From assembly GCF_011682175.1 (NCBI RefSeq), contig NZ_WHJG01000005.1:223265-287264 (forward strand): a stretch of DNA of 64,000 nt, in the 5' to 3' direction. The notes under the pieces are model-generated. The model saw only the letters and a list, made by a program, of their open reading frames with translations. It made no database searches and was not told the DNA's origin. Positions 47,854 through 55,460 of the stretch are shown one piece after another. Position numbers and translations under genes: made by a program. This stretch comes from Massilia frigida (GTDB lineage: Bacteria > Pseudomonadota > Gammaproteobacteria > Burkholderiales > Burkholderiaceae_D). The stretch's first letter is position 1, and each line of letters opens with the position of its first letter.

Positions 47854-48177
47854 ATGGCACGACCCGAGTTCGCAAGCGACGTTTCGCGCGAGGAGTTTGA
47901 GGCGGTGCGCGGCATGCTGGAAGCCGCGCGCCGCAGGACACGTCCGCGCAAGCACGATCTGTACGATGTGTTTTGCGCGGTGTTATATTTTCTGGAAAGT
48001 GGCAGCGCCTGGCGCGGCGTGCCGCAGGGGTTTCCGCCCTGGCGCACGGTGCACGAATATTTCACGCAGTGGACGGCGCTGCGGCCGGGCGAACCCATGC
48101 TGCTGGAAGCGGCCCTGGAGCGCGTCGGCCGGCCCGCCACCATTGCCACCCTGCACAAGGTGCTGGGCCGGCACTGA
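47854..48177 (+). pseudogene. IS5-family transposase N-terminal fragment (DUF4096-like)
   Basis: The 107-residue frame contains DLYDVFCAVLYFLESGSAWR and FPPWRTVHEYFTQWTA, the N-terminal domain of IS5-group transposases. The catalytic DDE domain is missing: the frame ends at 48177 and the next gene is on the opposite strand. It is either a truncated relic or a small retained protein. The bases ahead of it (47809-47832) include TCAGACCC, similar to part of the MITE-like repeat at 31025. Confidence 0.75.
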
Positions 48178-48202
48178 GGGCGCCCGGTCGGGCGTCAGCG
48201 CC

Positions 48203-48652
48203 TCATGCGCCACCGCCGGCACCTGCGGTGCCTGGCGCTGGCGCGTGCGGGGCCGCAGCCTTTTCAAACGTCATGTTTTTTTCATCGAGGAAAAAGGTGC
48301 CGACCGGCTGTCCCAATGCCTTGGGGGCCGGTTCGGCCAGCAAGGCGCAGCTGAGCGTGTCGACCTGCATCACTTCCGTGCCGGAGCGCAGCGTGTACAC
48401 ATCGTCGCCGTTCGAGAACAGCTCGACCGACACGTCGTGGAGCGGCACGCTGGACATGGGAAACACACGTTGGCATTCCGGCATGTGCGCGGCGACCAGG
48501 GTCAGGGTGATTTCTTTTTTCCAGAAGTACTCCTGCTCCGCGCGCACGCTAATGACGTGGTCGTTGCTGCCGTCATCGATGTAGTAGCTGGCCGAGCTCT
48601 TGATGCAGCCGGCCAGGAGCAGCGGCGTCAGTAAAATCCAGAACCTGCGCAT
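48203..48652 (-). CDS. Small lipoprotein, function unknown
   Basis: The 149-residue protein has a lipoprotein signal peptide with lipobox LLAGC (Cys16). The middle is a beta-rich domain with two cysteines (PECQRVF and LSCALLAEP), and the C-terminus is a Pro/Gly/Ala-rich tail. AGGAAA precedes ATG 48652. No family recognised. It follows the secreted protein gene at 48690-49358 on the same strand by 37 bp and may be cotranscribed with it. Confidence 0.78.
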   Translation of the reverse strand: MRRFWILLTPLLLAGCIKSSASYYIDDGSNDHVISVRAEQEYFWKKEITLTLVAAHMPECQRVFPMSSVPLHDVSVELFSNGDDVYTLRSGTEVMQVDTLSCALLAEPAPKALGQPVGTFFLDEKNMTFEKAAAPHAPAPGTAGAGGGA

Positions 48653-48689
48653 GATCGCTTTCCTGTGGAGTAATGCCAGCAAGTATAGA

Positions 48690-49358
48690 TCAGAACTCGG
48701 TGCCGATGGTCAGGGAGACGCCCCCGCGCCGCGGCCTGGGCAGCGAGCTTTTGAACGCGGACGAGCGGCGCGTGGCCCGCAGTTGCAGGAACCAGGGTCC
48801 GTGTTCGGCCGTGCGCGTGTAGGGGAAGTCGAAGCGCAGGCCGGCGCTGAGCGCATGGACGAAGGTGCGCCGGCCCTCCATGGCGTCGTCGCTGGCGCGC
48901 CCGCCGTTCAGGAAGGCGTTTTGCGCCCGTATGCGCGTTTCCAGGCTGCCGAAGGCGGCGCACTGCAGCCAGGGCACCATGCAGCTCGAGGTGGCCGCCG
49001 GCGTGGCGGCCAGTGCGCGCTGCGCCAGCAGGCGCGCGATCTCCACCGGCGCGGCGGGCGGCGCATCCTGCCCGAACATGAGCACGATGCCGCCCACCGA
49101 GTAATTGGTGGTGTTGCTGTTAGCCATGCCCCACCAGGCGCTGGTGCTCAGGCCCATGGCGCTGGCGAAGCCGGGAGCGGGGATGCGCGTGGCCGCGCCC
49201 GCGTAGTAGCGCGGCGGTTCCGACAGCCAGCTGCTGTCGGCCACGCCGAAGCGTGCCAGGTCGTCCGCCGGCAAGCGCGGCTGCGCCAGCGCGGCGCCGC
49301 AGGAAAGGGTCAGCGCGGCTGTCAGCGCCGCGCGCGATGCACTGGAAAAGGTAGCCAT
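48690..49358 (-). CDS. Secreted or outer membrane hypothetical protein
   Basis: The 222-residue protein starts with a signal peptide (MATFSSASRAALTAALTLSC to about residue 26). The alternating polar/nonpolar segments near the end (HALSAGLRFDFPYTR, GPWFLQLRATRR, GVSLTIGTEF) and the C-terminal Phe suggest an outer membrane beta-barrel, but this is inference. The two-Cys segment SSCMVPWLQCA may form a disulfide. GAGG lies upstream of the start. No family recognised. Confidence 0.7.
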   Translation of the reverse strand: MATFSSASRAALTAALTLSCGAALAQPRLPADDLARFGVADSSWLSEPPRYYAGAATRIPAPGFASAMGLSTSAWWGMANSNTTNYSVGGIVLMFGQDAPPAAPVEIARLLAQRALAATPAATSSCMVPWLQCAAFGSLETRIRAQNAFLNGGRASDDAMEGRRTFVHALSAGLRFDFPYTRTAEHGPWFLQLRATRRSSAFKSSLPRPRRGGVSLTIGTEF

Positions 49359-49460
49359 GGCCGTCACCGCCTCGTGGAAAAACACTGGGGAGGAGATCGA
49401 TTCTAGGCCTGGCCCGCAGGCCCGGTTTGGCTTGGCTCATGCGCTCCGCAGCGCGGCTGT

Positions 49461-50774
49461 TTATGTCTGTTTTCTGCGCCAGAAGCGTTCGAGCAGGGGC
49501 TTGACGCTGGTGCCGTGCACCACGATGGAGAGCATGATGACCACCACCGTAATCTGGATCAGCTGGTGCGACAGCGAGACCGGCAAGCCGTGGTTGAGGG
49601 CGTACATCAGGTAGTACAGCGAGCCGATGCCGCGCACCCCGAACCAGGCGGTGATGCCGCGGATGCGCATCGAACTGTCCGAGCCGAGCAGGCCGATCAT
49701 CACGCTCAGCGGCCTTGCCACCACGAACAGGAACAGGGCTGTGCCGACGCTGCGCCAGTTCCAGTCATGCATCGACACCATGCCGCCGAGCAGCAAGACC
49801 AGGGTCAGTTCCGACAGCCTTTCCAGATGCTCCTTGAACACCAGCGATTCGGCGCTGACGGTGAGCGGCATATCGGCTGGCGGTGCGGTGGCGCCCGCCT
49901 CGTCCTTGCTGTGCTCGGGCACCAGCAAGCCCTGGCGGTCCTTGTGGGCGCCGGACAACACCAGTTCGGTCTGGCGCAGGGCCACGCCGGCGAAAAACAC
50001 GGCCAGGAAGCCCCAGGCCACGAATATCACGCTCAAGCCGTAGACGACCGCGATCAAGCCCAGGCCGACGAGGTCGTCGAGCACCTCGTGCTTGGGATCT
50101 TTGCCGCGAAGCATCCACCCGAGCCGGCCCAGCGCCGCGCCGCCCAGGGTGCCGATGGCGATCGCGGCCAAGGTGGCCCAGAGCACGTCGACCAGCACCC
50201 AGCGCCAGCCCAGGTCGCCCAGTTCGTGGGCGCCGAGCAAGCCGAGGCCCAGCATCACGAAGGGAAAGGCCGAGCCATCGTTCATGCCCGCTTCGCAGGT
50301 GAGGGTGAAGCGCAGCTGGTCGCGGTCGTCGGGATGGCGCACCTGGACGTCGGTGGCCAGCACCGGGTCGGTGGGGGCGAGGATGGCGCCGAGCAGCACG
50401 CCCGCGCCCAGCGGCAAGCCCAGCGCGAAGTAGCAGAAGGCGGCGATCAAGCCCACGCTCAGGCTCATCGAGACCCAGGCCAGGCGGATGGCCGGCATCC
50501 AGCGCTGGCGCGAGATCGGCACCGGCATCTTCACGCCGGCCGAAAACAGGGACACGAGCACGGCGATTTCGGTGAGGGTTTCGAGCAGGTGCGATTGCTC
50601 GACCGGACTGAAGGAAAAGATGCCCAGCACCATGGGGCCAAGGCCGAGGCCGACGCCCAGGTAGACGATGGCCGAGGTGAACGGCAAGCGCGAAATACTG
50701 GTCGCCATCAGGCCCCGTGCCAGCATCAGGCAGCCGATCAGGATAAACCAGTGGGTAGTCGTCATGGAGCGCAT
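49461..50774 (-). CDS. CPA1-family cation:proton antiporter
   Basis: The 437-residue inner membrane protein has about 12 helices. The ion-binding region reads LLGAILAPTDPVLATDVQV and later LTCEAGMNDGSAFPFVML, which carries the acidic residue expected of Na+/H+ exchangers. A soluble loop of about 40 residues interrupts the last third (HKDRQGLLVPEHSKDEAGAT). It exchanges Na+ or K+ for protons. Start could be ATG 50774 or 50765; neither has a good Shine-Dalgarno sequence. Confidence 0.88.
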   Translation of the reverse strand: MRSMTTTHWFILIGCLMLARGLMATSISRLPFTSAIVYLGVGLGLGPMVLGIFSFSPVEQSHLLETLTEIAVLVSLFSAGVKMPVPISRQRWMPAIRLAWVSMSLSVGLIAAFCYFALGLPLGAGVLLGAILAPTDPVLATDVQVRHPDDRDQLRFTLTCEAGMNDGSAFPFVMLGLGLLGAHELGDLGWRWVLVDVLWATLAAIAIGTLGGAALGRLGWMLRGKDPKHEVLDDLVGLGLIAVVYGLSVIFVAWGFLAVFFAGVALRQTELVLSGAHKDRQGLLVPEHSKDEAGATAPPADMPLTVSAESLVFKEHLERLSELTLVLLLGGMVSMHDWNWRSVGTALFLFVVARPLSVMIGLLGSDSSMRIRGITAWFGVRGIGSLYYLMYALNHGLPVSLSHQLIQITVVVIMLSIVVHGTSVKPLLERFWRRKQT

Positions 50775-50860
50775 CGGCGGGTAGGGGAGTGAGGCGATTC
50801 TACAGAAGACAACTGTTTCCCTACGCGCTGTTGCCGTACGGATTGATGCTCTGTCCCTAT

Positions 50861-50900
50861 CGTCGCCCCCGCGCCAAGGCGGCACTCGGCGGGGGCGACG
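50861..50900. repeat. REP-like palindrome, copy C
   Basis: CGTCGCCCCCGC (50861-50872) pairs with GCGGGGGCGACG (50889-50900), enclosing GCCAAGGCGGCACTCG, which differs at one base from the enclosed loop in copy A at 634-696. It lies just past the end of the amylase gene and may end its transcription. Confidence 0.7.
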
Positions 50901-50932
50901 AGGTGTTCGCCTTCCACCCATTTCGCCAGCAA

Positions 50933-52825
50933 TTAAAACGCGAAATTGCCCGCATCGAGCACCAGTGCCGCCGCCCCGCACGCCGGACTGGTGGCCTGGC
51001 GATTGCCGCTGGCGCTCGCCTGGTTGCGTTCCCACACATCCGCCACCGCGCCGTGCTTGAGGAACTTGTACTCGATCGCGCTCGATGGCGGTAACTGCAC
51101 CGTGCGCGACCACGCCGCGTTGGCCCCGCTGCCCTCGATCGCCAGCTGGTTGCCATTGGTCGCGCTCCAGTTGCCGAGCTCGTTGCGGTTGCCCGTCACA
51201 TGCACGTTCTGTCCCGGCACCGTATTCGCATTGGCCACGCGGAAGGTCACCGCCACGGTAGCGCAGGCTGGCGGCGTGCTCCCGCCACCGCCGCCGCTGA
51301 CTTTCTGATTCACGTGCAAGGCCAGCGCCGGCACGCTGGCGCCGCCATTGCCCGGAATGTTCACGCTGACCATGCCATTGCTGCCCACCGTCGCGCTGTC
51401 GCCACTGCACCCTGTTTGTGCGGCATTGAGCTTGCCCGTCACCACATTGCAGTAGGTCCCGGCCGGCAGCAGCGTTTGCAGGGATGCATTCCACGCCGCC
51501 CCGTCATTGTTGATGGCGACAAAGCCCTTGCTGCCGCGCGCAAATGCAATCTGGTTCGGCGTGCCGTTGACGAAGTGATCGATACCCTGGCCGGCCGTGG
51601 CTGCGCGGAAGGCCACCATATTCGCAATGTCCGCCCAGCGGTGGATGAAATCCCAGGCTTGATTGATCAGCGGATTGCCATTCGCATCGAAGGGGCTGGC
51701 CGCCGGCGGACCCTGGTCGTAGCTGTTGAAGCGAAAGCCGGAATGCACTTGCGCGTGTCCGTACGGCCACGCCAGCATGAAGATATTGGCCAGGTCGTAG
51801 CGCTTGCTGCCCTGGGTATCGTTGACCTGCCCCGCCACGTAGTTGCTGGCCACCAGCGAAGTGCCGTTGCGTTCGGTGTCCCAGTTGTTGACGAACACGG
51901 TCGCCTTGTCGCCCGGCACGAAGCCCCAGGTCCCGCCCCAGTTGCCGGGCGTGCCCATGATGCTGCGGATTTGCGCCAGATTGGCGCCGTTTTCATTGCG
52001 GAACACGGCTTTGAGCGCGTACGCGTACTGGAATTCGTTCAGGGTGCCATTGCCGAAGTAGCCCGAACGCACCACGTTGCTGTCCGGGATCACCTCCTGG
52101 GTGAGCCACAGCGCTTCGCCCGAGGTGGTGCTGCGGTTGGTGCCCGCCAGAATCGCGCCGATGTCGCCCGGCGCCATGTGCTTGGCCGCGTCGATGCGCA
52201 AGCCGTCCACGCCCATCGCCACCAGCTTGTTGAAGAAGGTGCGCACCTGGCCCTGCACGTAGCTGCTCTCGGACTTGAGGTCGGGCAGGCCGCTCAGGCG
52301 GCAGTTGGTCACGCTGTTGCGGTTGCCCGGCGAGCCGTAGTCGCCGCCCTGGATGTCGCAGGCGGGATGAAAATCCTGGCCGCTGAAGTTGGGGTAGCTG
52401 AGCGTGGCCGAGTTCCAGGCCGAACCATTGGTGGCGCTGCCGGCGCCGGCCGCCATGTGGTTGACCACCACATCCGCGTACACCCGCACTTTGGCGGCGT
52501 GGCAAGTGTTGATCATCGACTGGAATTCGGCTTCGCTCCCCATGTTGCTGCCCAGCGAAGTGAGGTTGACCGGCTGGTAGATGTCCCACCAGGTGCCCAG
52601 GCTGGCCGATGCCTGCGGCGGCGATACCTGGACCGCGCCGTAGCCCTGCGGGCCGAGCCAGTTGGTGCATTCCCGGGCGATGTCGTTCCATTTCCAGCGG
52701 AACATCTGGACCGAGGTATCCGGGGCATTGAAGCCGGCCGCGCCAGCCTGGCCGGCAGCGGCGCCGCACAGGATGCCGGCGGCGATCAGCGAGCGCAGTA
52801 GGGGCGATTTGCGAAGTGATGTCAT
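50933..52825 (-). CDS. Secreted alpha-amylase (GH13) with starch-binding CBM20 domain
   Basis: The 630-residue enzyme hydrolyses alpha-1,4 links in starch outside the cell. A signal peptide (to about residue 30) leads into the GH13 barrel, with DVVVNHM (His123), nucleophile Asp212 in GLRIDAAKH, acid/base Glu244 in LTQEVI and transition-state Asp316 in VNNWDTE. The pattern matches animal/actinobacterial-type amylases. A Gly-rich linker (about 504-512) connects to CBM20 (VTFRVANANTVPGQNVHVTG). AAGGAAG precedes the start. Two matching palindromes upstream are the likely operator. Confidence 0.93.
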   Translation of the reverse strand: MTSLRKSPLLRSLIAAGILCGAAAGQAGAAGFNAPDTSVQMFRWKWNDIARECTNWLGPQGYGAVQVSPPQASASLGTWWDIYQPVNLTSLGSNMGSEAEFQSMINTCHAAKVRVYADVVVNHMAAGAGSATNGSAWNSATLSYPNFSGQDFHPACDIQGGDYGSPGNRNSVTNCRLSGLPDLKSESSYVQGQVRTFFNKLVAMGVDGLRIDAAKHMAPGDIGAILAGTNRSTTSGEALWLTQEVIPDSNVVRSGYFGNGTLNEFQYAYALKAVFRNENGANLAQIRSIMGTPGNWGGTWGFVPGDKATVFVNNWDTERNGTSLVASNYVAGQVNDTQGSKRYDLANIFMLAWPYGHAQVHSGFRFNSYDQGPPAASPFDANGNPLINQAWDFIHRWADIANMVAFRAATAGQGIDHFVNGTPNQIAFARGSKGFVAINNDGAAWNASLQTLLPAGTYCNVVTGKLNAAQTGCSGDSATVGSNGMVSVNIPGNGGASVPALALHVNQKVSGGGGGSTPPACATVAVTFRVANANTVPGQNVHVTGNRNELGNWSATNGNQLAIEGSGANAAWSRTVQLPPSSAIEYKFLKHGAVADVWERNQASASGNRQATSPACGAAALVLDAGNFAF

Positions 52826-53000
52826 GTTGCTTCCTTATGGTTTTTGCTAGTGGAATGCACAACAGGGTGGGCAGAAGCACGCTGGTCCCATCTGTCTCCA
52901 TGCATGGGGTGCGGCCGGTTGAAACGAGGACGGTGGTGCGGCGCCAGGTGGGCGCCGGACGGAGGCGGCGGGCTGGGCCCTTATGTGTCTCCGGAGTGGA

Positions 53001-53028
53001 AATGTAGCACAACTACATAAAATGTAAA
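53001..53028 (-). promoter_or_regulatory. Candidate alpha-amylase promoter with overlapping operator
   Basis: On the minus strand TTTACA (53028-53023) and TACATT (53006-53001) are separated by 16 bp. The palindrome ATGTAG-N5-CTACAT (53002-53018) covers the -10 element and spacer, which is the position expected of a repressor site. The leader to the start codon would be about 170 nt. Confidence 0.55.
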
Positions 53029-53093
53029 CTGAGACATGGCGAATGTATCAATTTTGCTTAGCAGCGTGCGATCTTCCTCGTCGCGGTACCAGT

Positions 53094-53114
53094 CGATGTA
53101 GTATCTCTACATCG
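53094..53114. promoter_or_regulatory. Second palindromic operator, upstream of the amylase promoter
   Basis: CGATGTAG and CTACATCG are perfect inverted arms around a 5-bp centre. The core ATGTAG-N5-CTACAT is the same as at 53002-53018, with centres 94 bp apart. The same arms and spacing in one promoter region suggest a single dimeric regulator, possibly a LacI-family protein, that is not encoded in the window. Confidence 0.6.
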
Positions 53115-53131
53115 CCATTGCTGCCCCAGAA

Positions 53132-53162
53132 AACAAAAAAGCCGGAGGAATCATCCTCCGGC
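53132..53162 (-). terminator. Intrinsic terminator of the beta-helix protein gene
   Basis: GCCGGAGGA (53141-53149) and TCCTCCGGC (53154-53162) form a 9-bp stem. On the minus strand it is followed by TTTTTTGTTTT, so it ends transcription of the 53200-54336 gene. Confidence 0.92.
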
Positions 53163-53199
53163 CCATCCCCAAGCCCCACGCTCGTTTGCTGCGGGATGT

Positions 53200-54336
53200 C
53201 TAACGCTGGTAAGCCCCGATATCGATGCCGCTGGCCGTGGCGCGCGCCTTGCCGGCGATGTCGTCCGGCGCCGAGGATGCGGCGCTGCCCTTGCCGATCC
53301 CGGGCGAACTGGGGCGCAGGCGGAAATCGGGCAGGCCGCCCTTGCCGTAGCGCAGGAACTGAGGCGCTTGCGCCACCGTGCCGCTATGCAGCAAGCCATT
53401 GTTCAATTGCCAGTCGGCGACAGCATTCAGGTACACCAGGTTGTTGCGATAGCTGTTGTGCAGGCCGGTCGCTCCCTGTTCCGAAATGCCGTATTTGTTG
53501 TCGTAGACGATGTTGTTATGCACGTTGGTGAAATCGTTCGGCCCCTTGATGTAGTAGGGGTCGCCGCCGCCGACCAGGATCCCCGTCATCGAGCGGGCGA
53601 TCGTGTTGTGGCTCACCACCACATTGGTGGCGTCGTGCCACATCTGGATCGCCGCGCCGCCGATGGCAAACAGCACATTGTTGGTGACGCTGCCGCTGGT
53701 GCTCATGTTGATGCCCTGGACGAAGCGGCAATCGGTCGGGCCGATGTCGTGCACGGTATTGCCGCTCACCGTGCCGAGCCGGCCCTTGTAGTAGCTGTCG
53801 ATGCTGATGCCGGCCGCGCTGGCGCTGGTGCACGGCACGTCCTGGCCCACGTGGTGCACGTGGTTGTGGCGGATCAGCGCGCCAGAGCCGGCGTTGTAGA
53901 TGCCGTAGGTCCAGCGCACGCCGCCATGGCCGTTGCGCCCGTCCACCTGGAAGCCGACGATATCGACGAAGTCGCCACGGTTTTCCCACGCCATCTTGGT
54001 GGTCGAGCCGCGCGGCGGCACCAGGCGCGCGCCGCCGCGCACGGTCGAGACGTAGGCAATGCGGCGCTCGGGCGTGCCGCTCATCATGGTGCGAAAGCCG
54101 CCCGCGTAGGTGCCCGGCGCCACGTGCACGATGGTGCCGGGCAGGGCCACCCGCGAGGCGCGCTGGATGGTTTCGAAGGGCTCGGTGGCGGTGCCCGGAT
54201 TGGCATCCGAACCGTTGCTCGCAACGTAGTAGTGGTAGGTGGCGGGCGCCGGGGCGGCGTGCGCCGGGACGGAGAGCCCAAGGCCGGCAAGCAATGCCGC
54301 CAGCGGGAGGGGATGGTGGGGCCTGGATGGGTTCAT
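53200..54336 (-). CDS. Secreted right-handed parallel beta-helix protein (pectate lyase-like)
   Basis: The 378-residue protein has a signal peptide (to about residue 30), an opening YYVASNGSDANPGTATEPFETIQRA typical of DUF1565/polysaccharide-lyase beta-helices, and many short turns such as IRHNHVHHVG, VSGNTVHDIG and VVSHNTIARS that build the coils. A catalytic lyase site cannot be assigned from sequence. AAAGGAAA stands before ATG 54336. It lies between tRNA-Cys and the amylase control region. Action on a plant or exopolysaccharide is the likely role. Confidence 0.85.
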   Translation of the reverse strand: MNPSRPHHPLPLAALLAGLGLSVPAHAAPAPATYHYYVASNGSDANPGTATEPFETIQRASRVALPGTIVHVAPGTYAGGFRTMMSGTPERRIAYVSTVRGGARLVPPRGSTTKMAWENRGDFVDIVGFQVDGRNGHGGVRWTYGIYNAGSGALIRHNHVHHVGQDVPCTSASAAGISIDSYYKGRLGTVSGNTVHDIGPTDCRFVQGINMSTSGSVTNNVLFAIGGAAIQMWHDATNVVVSHNTIARSMTGILVGGGDPYYIKGPNDFTNVHNNIVYDNKYGISEQGATGLHNSYRNNLVYLNAVADWQLNNGLLHSGTVAQAPQFLRYGKGGLPDFRLRPSSPGIGKGSAASSAPDDIAGKARATASGIDIGAYQR

Positions 54337-54375
54337 CAACAGTTTCCTTTTCGCCGGATCGTGCTGGAAATCATG

Positions 54376-54446
54376 AGGCGGATGCCGGAATCGAACCGGC
54401 TTACCCAGCGTTGCAGGCTGGTGCATTGCCATTTTGCTACTCCGCC
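54376..54446 (-). tRNA. tRNA-Cys (GCA), atypical
   Basis: Read on the minus strand this 71-nt sequence folds as a cloverleaf: acceptor GGCGGAG/ATCCGCC, anticodon stem CCAGC/GCTGG with loop CTGCAAC (anticodon GCA), T arm GCCGG/CCGGC with TTCGATT, and the U73 discriminator used for cysteine. Oddities are a G7-A66 mismatch, a 2-bp D stem and no encoded CCA (CAT follows). It may be a second, diverged tRNA-Cys rather than the main one. Confidence 0.78.
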
Positions 54447-54568
54447 ATGGGAGTAGTGTCCACCCGCGCCGCGCCATCCCATGCCGACTGGATCAAATAA
54501 ACTGTTTGCGCGCCGCCCAAAGAAAAGCGGCCCGCGCGGGGCCGCCCGTACTGCCTGGGAACGCGCTG

Positions 54569-55156
54569 CTACGGGTGGACGGACTTGAGGTCGGCACCGG
54601 TCGCGCCACCTTCGGCACGGCTGTAATTGTTGATGATATAGCGGCTGGCCAGGCTGGCCACGTGGGTCAGCATCAGGTTATCGTGCACGCCTAGGGTAAA
54701 GCCGGCCGACATGGCGTTGGCGCGCTGGAAGAACTCGGGATTGGCCACCCTGCGGCCCTTGCCGTCGGTGATTTTCAGGCGCAGCAGCACGCCGGAACTG
54801 CCGGCCAGTGGCCCCAGCAGCACGCGCGTGGCGCCGCGCTTGAAGTTCATCTGCTCGATGACGGGCTGGATGACCAGGCTGCGGCCATTGGCCGGGCGCG
54901 TGTTCCATTCCAGCAGCGATGCCGACAAATCCTTCTGGAGGTTCGCTTCGATCTTGTCCAGGCCATCGCGATCGACCTTGACGTCGGACCCGAACACCAC
55001 CGGCCGCACCTCGATCCGGCCAAAGGCCGAAAACGCTTCGGACGGCGGCGGATTGCTGGTCGCCGACGCCTTGATCCTGGTGCCGCCGCAGCCTTGCAGC
55101 AATACCGCACCAAACAGGCACGAAGCAAGAAGCAATGCTTTGGAGGTGATGTTCAT
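54569..55156 (-). CDS. DUF4410-like lipoprotein
   Basis: The 195-residue protein has a lipoprotein signal with Cys23 in LLQGCGG. A domain with LVIQPVIEQMNFKRGATRVL and GVLLRLKITDGKGRRVANPE follows, consistent with DUF4410 outer membrane lipoproteins. Function unknown. AAGGAA precedes the start. It lies divergent from the sensor kinase gene across about 300 bp that hold only possible promoter sequence. Confidence 0.78.
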   Translation of the reverse strand: MNITSKALLLASCLFGAVLLQGCGGTRIKASATSNPPPSEAFSAFGRIEVRPVVFGSDVKVDRDGLDKIEANLQKDLSASLLEWNTRPANGRSLVIQPVIEQMNFKRGATRVLLGPLAGSSGVLLRLKITDGKGRRVANPEFFQRANAMSAGFTLGVHDNLMLTHVASLASRYIINNYSRAEGGATGADLKSVHP

Positions 55157-55460
55157 GGGTCGTTCCTTGGTTAGTCGTTTTTGAATCGCCCGGCGGGGGC
55201 AAGCAATGCCGATATTATAGTAAATCCATCAGTATTCCCTTATAAATAACTTCCTGAAGGAAACACAACAGGGCGGGTGGCGGGGCTCGCCCGGCAGCGT
55301 TCAAGCGACACCACGGACGGGGAGAATCGGGTATATTTGATCATTACCGATAGCTATTTGCGCGGAGTGCAACGATAGCGGCGGGACCGCGCCAGATGTG
55401 AAATGAACGGCTATGGCTTGATTGGCCGGCGGCCGGCGCCAAACCTGGAAAGCCATTACC
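55157..55460. other. Intergenic region between divergent genes, no supported gene
   Basis: About 304 bp between the DUF4410-like gene and the sensor kinase. An AT-rich stretch near 55207-55250 could hold the promoter of the DUF4410-like gene. I see no repeats, tRNA or small gene. Confidence 0.45.
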
